From: CAYVUV01 sp964455095
GTDB taxonomy: Bacteria > Desulfobacterota > Binatia > HRBIN30 > CADEER01
Direction of reading: 5' to 3'
NCBI GenBank assembly: GCA_964455095.1
Contig: CAYVUV010000052.1
Span: forward strand, 5,383 to 69,382
DNA: 64,000 nt
The notes beneath the pieces are model-generated. The model was not told where the DNA came from. It did no database searches and was given only the letters and a program-made list of their open reading frames with translations. How positions within the stretch are numbered: the stretch's first letter is position 1; each line of letters starts with the position of its first letter. This document shows positions 19,612 to 31,521 of this stretch, piece by piece. Position numbers and translations under genes: made by a program.

Positions 19612-20517
19612 ATGCGCTTTGGTTTGACGACGCCGATCGTGACGCTGGTGCCGCGCGCGCACGCCGCGTGGGAAGCCGAAGCGGGGCCGGTCGAGCTGCG
19701 GCGCATCGCGCAGGTGGCGGACCAGCTCGGATACGACCACCTGACCTGCAGTGAGCATGTCGGCATTCCCAGTGCGGTCGCCGCCGTGCGCGGCGGCCGC
19801 TACTACGAGCCGGCCGGAACGCTCGGCTTCGTCGCGGCCATCACCGAGCGCATTCGGCTGCTGACGCACGTGATCGTGCTGCCCTACCATCACCCCCTCG
19901 AGGTGGCGAAGCGCTACGGCACGCTCGACAGGCTGTCGAACGGGCGGGTGATCCTCGGCGTCGGCGTGGGCAGCTTGCAGCCGGAGTTCGAGGTGCTCGG
20001 GGTTGATTTCGCCGGCCGCGGGGCGCGCTACGAAGACGCCCTGCGCGCCCTGCGCGCCGCGCTTGGACAGCGGCAGCCCACCTACCGCGGCACGCACTAC
20101 GAATTCTCCGACTTCCTCGTCGATCCCTGCGCCGTGCAGCCACACTTGCCGATCTGGATCGGTGGCCGTTCGCCGCGCTCGCTGCGCCGCGCACTCGAGC
20201 TCGCGGAGGGGTGGGACCCTTTCGGCCTCGACGCGGCACAACTCGGCGTGCTGCTCGAACGCGCGCGCGACTGGCCCGCCTGGCAGCAACGCGCCGGTTC
20301 GTTCGACATCGTCCTCAGCCCCGACGCGCCGGTGGCCCTTGATCAGCCCGCCGAAATCGCACAGGCGCAGGCGATGGCCACCGACTACGCTCGCCTCGGC
20401 GCCACCGCGATGAACCTGCGCTTCCGCCATCGCAGCCTGGCGCACTACCTCGAGCTGCTCGAGCGCTTCGCGCGCGAAGTCATGCCCGCCGTCAGCGGCG
20501 CGCCGCCTCGGAACTGA
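19612..20517 (+). CDS. LLM-class (luciferase-like, probably F420-dependent) oxidoreductase
   Basis: 301 residues of the bacterial luciferase-like monooxygenase superfamily. The pattern of a conserved His in LTCSEHVGIPSAV, TLGFVAAITERIRL, VLPYHHPLEVAKRYGTLDRL and GRVILGVGVGSLQPEFEVLG matches the TIGR03619-like subgroup often annotated as F420-dependent. Substrate is not predictable from the sequence. The frame is preceded by 231 bp (19381-19611) in which I see no gene. It reads away from the small protein at 19380 and is followed by 264 bp that hold the putative promoter of the next operon. Confidence 0.88.
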   Translation: MRFGLTTPIVTLVPRAHAAWEAEAGPVELRRIAQVADQLGYDHLTCSEHVGIPSAVAAVRGGRYYEPAGTLGFVAAITERIRLLTHVIVLPYHHPLEVAKRYGTLDRLSNGRVILGVGVGSLQPEFEVLGVDFAGRGARYEDALRALRAALGQRQPTYRGTHYEFSDFLVDPCAVQPHLPIWIGGRSPRSLRRALELAEGWDPFGLDAAQLGVLLERARDWPAWQQRAGSFDIVLSPDAPVALDQPAEIAQAQAMATDYARLGATAMNLRFRHRSLAHYLELLERFAREVMPAVSGAPPRN

Positions 20518-20651
20518 TTCCCGGGAGTCGCATGCCGCCAGCTATGCGCATTGCACGGCCAGGCGTCGAATAGTCGCCACCAGGGAAAAACCCTGACATT
20601 TTCTGCGGCCTTCCGCATCCAGTCCGATGCGGTGGGTGGAACGGAAGCACG

Positions 20652-20667
20652 TGGCGTAGGATTTGCC
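20652..20667 (+). promoter_or_regulatory. Possible sigma-54 promoter of the Hpt-pseudokinase operon
   Basis: The sequence TGGCGTAGGATTTGCC has the GG and GC doublets at the exact sigma-54 spacing (TGGC, seven bases, TTGC). It lacks the preferred ACG after TGGC. Transcription would begin near 20680, about 100 bp before the 20782 start. Such a short pattern also occurs by chance; a weaker match exists at 28403, so this is a candidate only. The 264-bp region 20518-20781 shows no gene. Confidence 0.3.
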
Positions 20668-20781
20668 CTTCTGGACCGCGCCACGGAGGACCCGCCGGGT
20701 GCCTCGCGCGGCAGTGAGAAACGGGGAAATGCATCAGCGGCGCGCCAGAACGGATTCGGGTCCGACCCCTCGGGCGGGCGC

Positions 20782-21708
20782 ATGACCGAACGCATGGAGA
20801 CCGGAGCGCACGGCGCCACGCGTGCCGAGTTGCTGGCGTTGACCTCAGCACTGCGCTGCAATCTGGAGGAGCTCGAAGCCGACCGATCCAACGCGACGGC
20901 CCGGGCGGGGGTCGGCGCCGCCGGACGCGGCCTGACCGACGCAGCGGCGCGGCACGGCATCGAGCCGCTCTGCCAATCCAGCCAGGCGTTGGCCGAGCTC
21001 AGCGGGCTTGGCCGCTGTCTCGACGCCATCGATGCGGCTGCGGCGCGCGGCGTCGTCGGTTCCCTCCTCGACGCGGTCGGCATCCTCGAACAGTCACTCG
21101 AAGCCGCCCTGGCGGCCGCACCGCCGCAGCGCCTGCAAGGACTCACCGCGACCTTCACCGAAACGTGGCCGCGTCTTGCAGTGAGCGCCGTGGCGATCGA
21201 CCGGTTGATCGCATCGACGCAGCGCGACTACTCCGGGGCCGAGCCGACCCCGCTCATCGCAGGTGACGAGCCCGCCGCCGACGAGCTGGAGATCGAGCGG
21301 GAGTCGGTCGCCGTCGCGCCGGAGAGCGAGTTCCTCGATGCCTTCATCGCCGAAGCGGCCGAGAGCTTCGAGCGCTGCGAAGATGCGCTGTTGGCCCTCG
21401 AGCAGAACCCCAGCGATAGCCGCCTGCTGGCGGCATTCGCGGACGAGTTGCACACCATCCGCGACGCCGCCACGGTGGTCGGCTTGTCGGCGGCCACCGT
21501 TCAACTCGACGCTGCCACGGCCTTGGTCTCGGCCGTCCAGAGCGGCTCCGCCGCCGTCGACGACACGGCCCTGGTCGACTTTCTGCTCCGGCTGATCGAT
21601 TCCGTCAAAGGCCTGATCGACCAGGCGTGCGGAGATGGCGATTCCACCCTGTCGATCATCGTCGATGTCGATGCCGAGATCGCGGCGCTCTGCGAGGCAG
21701 CGCGCTGA
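20782..21708 (+). CDS. Hpt-like phosphotransfer protein, degenerate
   Basis: 308 residues from the ATG at 20782. Residues 183-285 match the CheA-type Hpt helical bundle: FLDAFIAEAAESFERCEDAL, then the phospho-accepting region ADELHTIRDAATVVGL with His224. The usual HxLKG motif is changed: Lys becomes Arg and the Gly becomes Asp. Residues 10-140 form a second Ala-rich helical region without a matching His. There is no kinase, response-regulator or membrane part, so its His partner must be elsewhere. Its TGA (21706-21708) is one base from the ATG of the next gene, which indicates translational coupling. A longer start at 20551 is possible but would include the putative promoter. Confidence 0.75.
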   Translation: MTERMETGAHGATRAELLALTSALRCNLEELEADRSNATARAGVGAAGRGLTDAAARHGIEPLCQSSQALAELSGLGRCLDAIDAAAARGVVGSLLDAVGILEQSLEAALAAAPPQRLQGLTATFTETWPRLAVSAVAIDRLIASTQRDYSGAEPTPLIAGDEPAADELEIERESVAVAPESEFLDAFIAEAAESFERCEDALLALEQNPSDSRLLAAFADELHTIRDAATVVGLSAATVQLDAATALVSAVQSGSAAVDDTALVDFLLRLIDSVKGLIDQACGDGDSTLSIIVDVDAEIAALCEAAR

Positions 21709-21709
21709 G

Positions 21710-24700
21710 ATGAACTGGGCGGACAAATGGCGCGCACTGACCGCCGAGACCGCCAAACAGGGCGCCGCCAAGCTCAGCCGCGCCGTGCCGCCCGGCAGTC
21801 AGCTCGAGAAGCTGCTGCGTCGCATCGTGCCCGAGGACGGCGCCGATCTCGACGACGCTCTGCGCGCGCGCGCCGAGCGCTTCGTACCGCGCCGGGCGGA
21901 AGTTGATCCGCCCTCGCACGGCTGGCCGCCGAGCGCTGCGGCGCGTATCAGCACACCGAACGCCCTGCCGAGCATCGCCGCGCGGCGCTCGGACCTGGAT
22001 GTCGCGCTGCCAGCGGCCGACACGTGGCCGCCCTGGCGCCGCGACGGCGGGGCCGCAGCCGCCGTCGCGCTGGCCCCGCGCCCGCTCTGGCAGGCCGACC
22101 CGGCGCTCGAGCCGCCCGTGCTCGCCCCCGGCACGTGCCTCGGCCAGCGCTACGAAGTGAAGCGCGTGCTGGCGCGCGGCGAGCGACTCACCACCTGTCT
22201 GGCCCGCCATCTGCCGTGGCAGGTCGACGTGGTGTTGAAAGTCCCCACCGCCGTGCTCGACCGGACGCCGATGCTGCAGGCGATGGTCGACGACGCCGAG
22301 CGCTGGACCGGGCTCGGTTTCCATCCCCACATCGCCTATTGCCACCACGTCGACGTCCCCGACGGCCTGCCGCTGTTCGTCGTCGAGCACCTCGACGGCG
22401 GCAATTTGCGCCCCTGGATCACTGACGGGCGCAGCGCCAACTTGCGTCTGGGCCTCAACCTCGCCGTCCAGATCTGTCACGGTCTGGAACACGCGCACAC
22501 CGACGGCTTCTGGCACGGAGCGCTAACGCCGGAGAACCTGTTGCTCACCGCCGACGGCCAGCTGCGCCTGACCGATCTCGGCGTTGCCGCGCGCGCCGCG
22601 GCCGCCGGCCAGCGCCGCCGCACCGCGGAGGCCTACGTCGCGCCCGAGCAGTGGGTCGATGCGGCAGTGGTTGACGGCCGCACCGACATCTTCGCACTCG
22701 GCGTCTGTCTCTACGAGATGTTCTGCGGCGGCCGTCCCTACGAAGTGGCGCGCGGCCCGCGGCGCGAGGCACCGGAGGCGCGCCGAGCGCCGGGCACCGT
22801 AGCGCTGCCGGCCGGGCTCGCGGCGCTGCTCAGGCGCTGCGTCGATTGGGACCCCGAACGCCGCCCCACCGCCGTCGCCGAAGTGCGCGAGGCACTCTGC
22901 GCCGCGCATGTCGAGCTGTTCGGCCGGCCCAGCCCGTTCGCCTCGATGCCCGTGCCCACGTGGGAGGCGGACGGCTGGAACAACCGCGCGCTCGCCGCGC
23001 TCGTGCTCGGCGACGAAGTCGCCGCCGACGCGGCGTGGGACAATGCGCTCAGCGCCGACCCGCGCCACCTGCTGGCGACGTACAACGCCGGACTGACGCG
23101 CTGGCGACGCGGCGATCTGCCCGACTCCGTCGTGGTGCGGCGGCTCGAGCAGCTGGCCGCGGGGCGCGGCGCCGACTGGTGTGCCGCCTATGCCCTGGGC
23201 GTCGTGCAGCTCGAGCGCGGCGAAGTCGCCGCCGGCCGCGCCCTGCTCAGCGATGCGCGGGCCCTGGCGCCCGACGTCGCCGCGATCGGCGAGGCACTCG
23301 CGCTGGTCGATGCCGACGGTGCCGGGGCCGGCACCCTGCGCCAGCTCAGCGGCCATCGCGGCTTCGTCTCCTCCGTCTGCCTGCTACCCGACGGCCGTTC
23401 GATCCTCTCCGCCAGCGACGACCACACACTGTGCCTGTGGGATGCGACCAGTGGGCGCGCGGTGCGAACTTTCGACGGCCACGCACAGCGTGTCACGGCC
23501 GTGAGTACGACCGCCGACGGCGCCTGGGCGCTCTCGGGCAGCGACGACTTCTCGCTCAAGCTCTGGGAAGTGAAGACCGGCCGCTGCGTGAAAACGATCA
23601 ACACGCCCGGCACCGTATTCTCCGTCGCCCTCAGCGCTGACGGCACCCGCGCGCTGTGGGCCTGCAGCGGCAGCGACAACTTCCTCGGCGTCGACAACAC
23701 GCTGCTGCAGGTCTGGGACCTCGAGCGTGATCGCCGCCTGGGGGTGTTCGAAGGTCATCGCAATGCGGCCAAGAGCGTGGCCCTCAGCGCCGACGGCCGC
23801 TGGGCCGTGTCCGGCGGCGACGACCAGACCGTGCGCGTCTGGGACGCCACCACCGGCGCCTGCCGGCGCGTGCTCGAAGGGCACGAACACTACGTCGCCA
23901 CCGTGTGTGTCAGCGCGGACGGACAGCGTGCGCTGTCGGGCAGCTGGGATCAGACGATGCGCCTGTGGGACACCGCGACCGGGCGCTGTCTGCGCATCTT
24001 TCGCGGCGCCAGCGCCATCGTCACCTCGGTCTGTCTGAGCGCCGACGGGCGCCTAGCGGTGTCGGGCTCGTGGGACGGTACCGTGCGCATCTGGGAGATC
24101 GACACCGGCCGCTGCGTCCGCACCTTCGAGGGCCACACGCGCATGGTCACCGGCGTGGCGCTGAGCGGCGACGGCCGCACGGCGGTGTCGGCGAGTTGGG
24201 ATCAGAGCGTGCGCGTCTGGGCGGTGCCTCAAGCCCACGAGCGCGCCGGCACCCTGCAGCTCTCGCAGCGCGAACCGTATGCGCGCCTGCCGTCGCCCGA
24301 TCCCGATGCGGCGGAGCTGCTCGAAGCCGCCGAGCGCGCGTGGCAGGGGCAACGGCTCGACACGGCGCTTATCGCGCTGCGTCGCGCCCGCGCGAGCGAC
24401 GAGGGCAGCGCGGCAGCGGGCATCGCGCGCCTGTGGCGCGCGCTTGCCGGGGTGTGCATCCGCACCCGCCTGCTCGGCGCCCACCCGTCCGGCACGTTGG
24501 CAACGCGCGCGCCAGTCAACGCCGTGCGGCTCGGCCCCAACGGCGGCCGCGCGCTTGCCGCCAGCGCGACCGGCAGCGTGCAGCTGTGGGACACCGCGCT
24601 CGAACGCTGCGCGCGCACCTTCGTCGGTCACGCCGACGCCGTGTGGGACGTGGTCTGCAGCGCCGACGAGTCCGTCGCCGTCTCGGCCAGCGGCGACGGC

Positions 24701-25390
24701 GCGCTGCGCGTGTGGGACGTCGCGCGCGGCACCTGCGCGCGCGTGCTCAGCGGACACCGCAGCGTGGTCACATCGGTGTCGCTGAGCGCCGACCAGCGCT
24801 GGGCCCTGTCGGGTAGCTACGACCATACCGCCCGCCTCTGGGCGCTGGCGAGCGGCGAGTGCACCCGCGTCCTGCGCGGCCACACGCGCCAGGTCACTGC
24901 CGTTTGCTTGAGCAGCGACGGCCAGCGCGCCATCACCGGCAGCTACGACGGCACGATTCGCCTGTGGGACTGCGCGACGGGTCAGTGCATGCGCGTGCTC
25001 GACGGAAACGCCGGACCGATTGCAGCCCTGCGCCTCGGGCCCAACGCGCAATGGCTGCTAGCGGCAAGCGCCGACCATACATTGCGGCGCTGGTCGCTGG
25101 AGGACGGCAGCGCGGATCCGCAGCGTTTCGAGGGCCAGGCCGGCACGCTCGTCGCCCTCGATCTCTCCACCGACGGGCGCTGGGCGCTGACGGTCGGGCG
25201 CGACGGCGGCGTGCAACTCTGGGACATCGCCGCCGGCACCGGCACACTGCTCTGCACACACGACGACGGCCTCACCGCCGCAGCGCTCAGCCCCGACGGC
25301 TGCTGGGCGATCCTGGCCGACGGCGCCGGTGTGCTCCATCTGCTCGAGCTCGATTGGGACTTGCAGGCACCCGCGCCGGCCGCTGGCTGA
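21710..25390 (+). CDS. Pseudokinase fused to two seven-bladed WD40 propellers
   Basis: 1226 residues. Residues 145-400 have the Hanks-type Ser/Thr kinase fold: Lys177 in VVLKVP, D289 in the DLG at 289-291, APEQW near 311 and TDIFALGVCLYEMF. The glycine loop is lost (LARGERLTTCLARH) and the HRD Asp is replaced by Ala271 in HGALTPEN, so it is predicted inactive or non-canonical. Residues 415-530 are a helical, TPR-like linker. Then come seven WD40 units (about 545-840), a helical linker of about 90 residues, and seven more units (about 934-1220), with GH and WD-type ends such as SGSWDQTMRLWD. There is no signal peptide or membrane segment. It is coupled to the Hpt gene; the pair probably forms a scaffold in a phosphorelay or other signalling complex. 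Its 3' end overlaps the convergent methyltransferase gene. Confidence 0.88.
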   Translation: MNWADKWRALTAETAKQGAAKLSRAVPPGSQLEKLLRRIVPEDGADLDDALRARAERFVPRRAEVDPPSHGWPPSAAARISTPNALPSIAARRSDLDVALPAADTWPPWRRDGGAAAAVALAPRPLWQADPALEPPVLAPGTCLGQRYEVKRVLARGERLTTCLARHLPWQVDVVLKVPTAVLDRTPMLQAMVDDAERWTGLGFHPHIAYCHHVDVPDGLPLFVVEHLDGGNLRPWITDGRSANLRLGLNLAVQICHGLEHAHTDGFWHGALTPENLLLTADGQLRLTDLGVAARAAAAGQRRRTAEAYVAPEQWVDAAVVDGRTDIFALGVCLYEMFCGGRPYEVARGPRREAPEARRAPGTVALPAGLAALLRRCVDWDPERRPTAVAEVREALCAAHVELFGRPSPFASMPVPTWEADGWNNRALAALVLGDEVAADAAWDNALSADPRHLLATYNAGLTRWRRGDLPDSVVVRRLEQLAAGRGADWCAAYALGVVQLERGEVAAGRALLSDARALAPDVAAIGEALALVDADGAGAGTLRQLSGHRGFVSSVCLLPDGRSILSASDDHTLCLWDATSGRAVRTFDGHAQRVTAVSTTADGAWALSGSDDFSLKLWEVKTGRCVKTINTPGTVFSVALSADGTRALWACSGSDNFLGVDNTLLQVWDLERDRRLGVFEGHRNAAKSVALSADGRWAVSGGDDQTVRVWDATTGACRRVLEGHEHYVATVCVSADGQRALSGSWDQTMRLWDTATGRCLRIFRGASAIVTSVCLSADGRLAVSGSWDGTVRIWEIDTGRCVRTFEGHTRMVTGVALSGDGRTAVSASWDQSVRVWAVPQAHERAGTLQLSQREPYARLPSPDPDAAELLEAAERAWQGQRLDTALIALRRARASDEGSAAAGIARLWRALAGVCIRTRLLGAHPSGTLATRAPVNAVRLGPNGGRALAASATGSVQLWDTALERCARTFVGHADAVWDVVCSADESVAVSASGDGALRVWDVARGTCARVLSGHRSVVTSVSLSADQRWALSGSYDHTARLWALASGECTRVLRGHTRQVTAVCLSSDGQRAITGSYDGTIRLWDCATGQCMRVLDGNAGPIAALRLGPNAQWLLAASADHTLRRWSLEDGSADPQRFEGQAGTLVALDLSTDGRWALTVGRDGGVQLWDIAAGTGTLLCTHDDGLTAAALSPDGCWAILADGAGVLHLLELDWDLQAPAPAAG

Positions 25391-26123
25391 GTCGGCGACC
25401 GCCGAAGACTGCCATCTCGAAAACCTTGAAGTAGCAGTCGACGTCGGCGAAGCCGCAGGCGCGCAACCAGGTGCACTGGCCCTCGACCGGCGCCAGGATG
25501 TTGGCCGCTTTGTCGGGGCGGTGAACGAACTCGGCGGCCACGTCTGCGCGCGTCCGGGCCGCACCGCGCGCGCCGTGAAAGGCGTGCAGCGAATCGACGA
25601 TCAAATCGTCCGACAGCGCCTCCACCCAGGGTGTGCTGGACGCGACGTGCTCGACGTTGACGAACAGGCCGCCCGGCGCGAGCAGCGCGTGGATCTCGGC
25701 GTAGAGGCTGCGCTTGCGCGCATCGGGCAGATGATGGATCGCGTACGCCGATACGACCGCATCGAACGGAGCGGCCGCGGCGACCGCGTCCACCCAGCGC
25801 GCATCGGCCAGGTCGGCGAGCACGAAACGCGGCGCGGACGGGTGCGCGGACAGGTCCTGCTCGGCGGCAGCCAGCATCGGCGCGGAGAAATCGACCAGCG
25901 TCGCGCGCGCCTTGGGCCAGCGCGCCAACATCGCGCGGGCGAGCACACCGTTGCCGCAACCGAGGTCGGCGAATCGCCGCACGGTGGCAACGCCGCTGCC
26001 GACGACGCGCAGCATGATCTCGATCTGCTCCGCGCCGAACGGAATGCCGCCGCGCACGTCGCGCAGAAACGTTCGCACCAGCGCTTCGCCCTTCCAGACC
26101 TCGTCCCGTCGTTCCACGGCCAC
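25287..26123 (-). CDS. Class I SAM-dependent methyltransferase
   Basis: 278 residues. The motif I region RFADLGCGNGVLARAMLARW, VDFSAPMLAAAEQ, the motif around DAVVSAYAIHHLPDARK and LLAPGGLFVNVEHVAS mark a Rossmann-fold small-molecule methyltransferase (Methyltransf_25/11 type). Substrate is unknown. The start is a GTG at 26123, with an in-frame GTG at 26117; GAGGAAGG lies just upstream of 26123. The last 35 codons (basic, Arg/Pro-rich) overlap the end of the WD40 gene on the other strand by 104 bp; the conserved domain ends before that overlap. Confidence 0.85.
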   Translation of the reverse strand: MAVERRDEVWKGEALVRTFLRDVRGGIPFGAEQIEIMLRVVGSGVATVRRFADLGCGNGVLARAMLARWPKARATLVDFSAPMLAAAEQDLSAHPSAPRFVLADLADARWVDAVAAAAPFDAVVSAYAIHHLPDARKRSLYAEIHALLAPGGLFVNVEHVASSTPWVEALSDDLIVDSLHAFHGARGAARTRADVAAEFVHRPDKAANILAPVEGQCTWLRACGFADVDCYFKVFEMAVFGGRRLSQRPARVPASPNRARADGAHRRRRPGSPSSRRG

Positions 26124-26212
26124 ACCTTCCTCGGATTGCGAGCGGGAAAGATCCCCTCGCTGGCGGCGCCCGTCAAGCGTCGCCTAAGCCCGTTCGGCAC
26201 GCGTCGTCCCGA

Positions 26213-26365
26213 CCGTACACGTACTCGGTCGCGTACACGTACTCGGTCACGGCGCGTTTGCGCTCGCTCGCGCGCTGAGTCCTGAGAGGCAGCCTGCATC
26301 CGTCCGTCAAACGGAGAGATCATCGTGTACGAGTACGAGTACCGCTTCGCTGTGTACGTGTACGG
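26213..26365. repeat. Hairpin-forming tandem repeat element in the 26124-26492 intergenic region
   Basis: The left part has two direct copies of a 17-nt unit (CGTACACGTACTCGGTC) at 26214-26230 and 26232-26248. The right part contains GAGTAC repeats at 26331-26342 and ends in GTACGTGTACGG at 26354-26365, the exact reverse complement of CCGTACACGTAC at 26213-26224. It lies between divergent genes. The 369-bp region 26124-26492 holds this element, the next repeat and no gene that I can see. Confidence 0.7.
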
Positions 26366-26379
26366 ATCATGATGCCCGA

Positions 26380-26443
26380 CAGCCCGTTGAAAAACGCGGA
26401 GACGCCCTTTACGGGCTCGGTGCGACCCTTCGACAACGGGCTG
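26380..26443. repeat. Inverted repeat with CAGCCCGTTG arms
   Basis: CAGCCCGTTG at 26380-26389 is the exact reverse complement of CAACGGGCTG at 26434-26443, with 44 bp between. The left arm is followed by AAAAACGC, and the right arm is preceded by CTTCGA. It lies upstream of the glycosylase start. Arms of this type are dispersed in many environmental genomes, from my memory of such sequences. Confidence 0.6.
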
Positions 26444-26492
26444 CTAACGCGCCGCAGGTGACGTACGCTGCGCTTTCCAGTAGACGGTGCGC

Positions 26493-27401
26493 ATGCCGGA
26501 GCTGCCGGACGTCACGATCTACCTCGAAGCGCTGGCGCCACGCATCGTCGGCCAGCCCATCGAGGCGATCCGTCTCGCCAGTCCGTTCCTCGTACGCTCC
26601 GTCGACCCGCCGCTCACCGCCGCCATCGGCCAGCCCGTGCAGGGCCTGCGTCGGATCGGCAAGCGCATCGTCTGGTGCCTGCCCGACGAGCTGTTTCTCG
26701 TCTTCCACTTGATGATCGCCGGCCGTCTGCGCTGGGGGAAGCGCGGCGCACGGCCACCGGGCAGAATCGGCTTGGCGGCCTTCGCCTTTCCGGCCGGCGC
26801 CGTGCTGCTCACCGAGGCGAGCCCGAAGAAGCGCGCCGCCCTGCACGTCGTGCGCGGCGCCGCGGCGTTGGCAGCGCACGACCCCGGTGGGCTCGAAGTG
26901 TTGGAGGCCGACGCGTTGGCGTTTCGCGCCGTGTTGCGGCGAGAGAATCACACGCTCAAACGCGCCTTGACCGACCCGCGCCTGTTCAGCGGCATCGGCA
27001 ACGCCTATTCGGACGAGATCCTGCACGCCGCGCGGTTGTCGCCGGTGGCGCTCACCGGCAAGCTGAGCGATGCGGATGCCGACCGCTTGCACGCCGCGGC
27101 GCGGCAGGTCCTGGTGCGCTGGACCGACGCGCTGCGCGCCGAGTTTGGCGACCGCTTCCCCGGCCCCGGCGAGATCACCGCCTTTCGGCCCGGCTTCGCC
27201 GTGCACGGACGCTACCGCCAGCCCTGCCCCGTTTGCGATCGAGCGGTGCAGCGCATTCGCTACGCCGAGAACGAGACCAACTACTGCCCCACCTGTCAGA
27301 CCGGCGGCCGCCTGCTCGCCGACCGCTCGCTGTCGCGGCTGCTCAAGGACGACTGGCCGCGCACCGTGGACGAATGGGAGGGCCGTCTGACCGGGCGTTG
27401 A
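26493..27401 (+). CDS. Fpg/Nei-family DNA glycosylase (formamidopyrimidine type)
   Basis: 302 residues from the ATG at 26493, beginning MPELPDVTIY. Pro2 is the catalytic amine after Met removal and Glu3 is the second catalytic residue. The helix-two-turn-helix segment follows FSGIGNAYSDEILHAARLSP, with the Asn of GIGNAYSDEIL. A C-terminal zinc finger (CPVC, then YCPTC) is complete. The family removes oxidised bases such as 8-oxoguanine or FaPy. The usual MPELPEV reads MPELPDV here. An upstream GTG at 26487 is less likely. The dispersed repeats lie just upstream. Confidence 0.9.
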   Translation: MPELPDVTIYLEALAPRIVGQPIEAIRLASPFLVRSVDPPLTAAIGQPVQGLRRIGKRIVWCLPDELFLVFHLMIAGRLRWGKRGARPPGRIGLAAFAFPAGAVLLTEASPKKRAALHVVRGAAALAAHDPGGLEVLEADALAFRAVLRRENHTLKRALTDPRLFSGIGNAYSDEILHAARLSPVALTGKLSDADADRLHAAARQVLVRWTDALRAEFGDRFPGPGEITAFRPGFAVHGRYRQPCPVCDRAVQRIRYAENETNYCPTCQTGGRLLADRSLSRLLKDDWPRTVDEWEGRLTGR

Positions 27402-27447
27402 CTGATGGCGGTCGACTCCGGTCGCCGAACCCGGCACACTGCCGCCG

Positions 27448-28365
27448 ATGTTCGAGGCCTATCCCCGCTACGAGTACTATTTCGCCGCCGGCCAGCTCAG
27501 CCTGGCGATGCTCGGCATGGGCGCGACCTTGCGCATCGTCGACTTTCTCGCCGTCTTCCGCGCCCCGGCGGCGCTGGTCGTCGGCCTGTTCGCGCAGCTC
27601 GTGGTGGTGCCGCTCGTCGCCTTCCTCGTCACGGTCGGCCTGGCGGTGGATGCGGGAATTGCAGTCGGCCTGGCCCTGGTCGCGGCCGCGCCCGGCGGCG
27701 CGATGTCGAACGTCGTCACCTACGCCGCCAAGGGCAACACGGCGCTCTCCATCTCCCTGACCGCGGTCTCCACCCTCGGCTGTCTGGTCACCACGCCGCT
27801 GGTCGTGCGCGCCCTGGTCGCCGCATACCTGCCCGGCGCCATCGTCATGCCGGCCGCCACGGTCGCGTTCGAGATCTGCTTCTGTCTGCTCCTGCCGCTC
27901 GCCCTCGGCATGGGGATCGGCGGGGCGTTTCCCAAGCTGCGTCTGCCGATCTCGAAGTGGGGCATCATCGGCAGCATGCTGTTGATCTTGGCCATCGCCG
28001 TCGGATCGACCGGCGCCGGGCGCATCCAGCCGGGCGCCTACGGCTGGACCGGGCCGCTGGCGTTGCTCGCTTTCGCGGCCCTCTCGCAACAAGCCTCGCT
28101 GGGGCTTGCGCACCTCTGCCAGCTCAAATGGACTGACCGCATTGCCATCGGGGTTGAGGTCGCCATCCGCAACACCAATCTGTCCCTGTTGATCAAGGCG
28201 TCGCTCTTCCCGGTCGTCGCGGGCGTCTCCGACCCGGTGGCCGACGGCGCCCTGTTCGTCGCCCTGCTCTACGGCGTCTTTGCGCTGCTTGTCTCGATCC
28301 CGTTGATCTTTATTGGCCGCCGCGGCGGCGCGCCGATCGCGGTCCCGGAAGCGGCGGCGCCGTAA
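27448..28365 (+). CDS. Bile acid:sodium symporter (BASS)-family transporter
   Basis: 305 residues with about nine or ten hydrophobic segments and the family features ATLRIVDFLAVFRAP near residue 26, AAPGGAMSNVVTYAAKGNTA (with the conserved Gly and Asn), STLGCLVTTPL and NTNLSLLIKASLFP. The family moves bile acids, pantothenate, pyruvate or other organic anions with sodium. Substrate cannot be chosen. It follows the glycosylase after about 46 bp, without an obvious shared role. Confidence 0.88.
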   Translation: MFEAYPRYEYYFAAGQLSLAMLGMGATLRIVDFLAVFRAPAALVVGLFAQLVVVPLVAFLVTVGLAVDAGIAVGLALVAAAPGGAMSNVVTYAAKGNTALSISLTAVSTLGCLVTTPLVVRALVAAYLPGAIVMPAATVAFEICFCLLLPLALGMGIGGAFPKLRLPISKWGIIGSMLLILAIAVGSTGAGRIQPGAYGWTGPLALLAFAALSQQASLGLAHLCQLKWTDRIAIGVEVAIRNTNLSLLIKASLFPVVAGVSDPVADGALFVALLYGVFALLVSIPLIFIGRRGGAPIAVPEAAAP

Positions 28366-28492
28366 GGCCCGGGGCCCGCGGCCCTTTCAACTCACGCCCG
28401 TCTGGGAGTAGAGTTGCGCGCTCGCCAGCGCCGGGACCACTGCGAAGCCGGGCGTCGAGCGCGGCGACCGAATGCCGAGGAGGGAATCGAGC

Positions 28493-30136
<1,644 letters not shown>

Positions 30137-30143
30137 CGCCGCC

Positions 30144-31415
<1,272 letters not shown>

Positions 31416-31521
31416 TGCGCATCAGCCTAGCGCAGCGCTCGAACCGGTCAACCCGCGGCAACGGGGGTGGGCATTGGCATTCGCGCCGCGAACCGGCACA
31501 CTGTCGAATCGAACCCGCGCT

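Noticed and set aside
28403..28418. Another sigma-54-like match upstream of pgi (TGG, then TTGC at correct spacing)
   Set aside because: It lacks the C after TGG and most of the consensus; it shows that such matches occur by chance.
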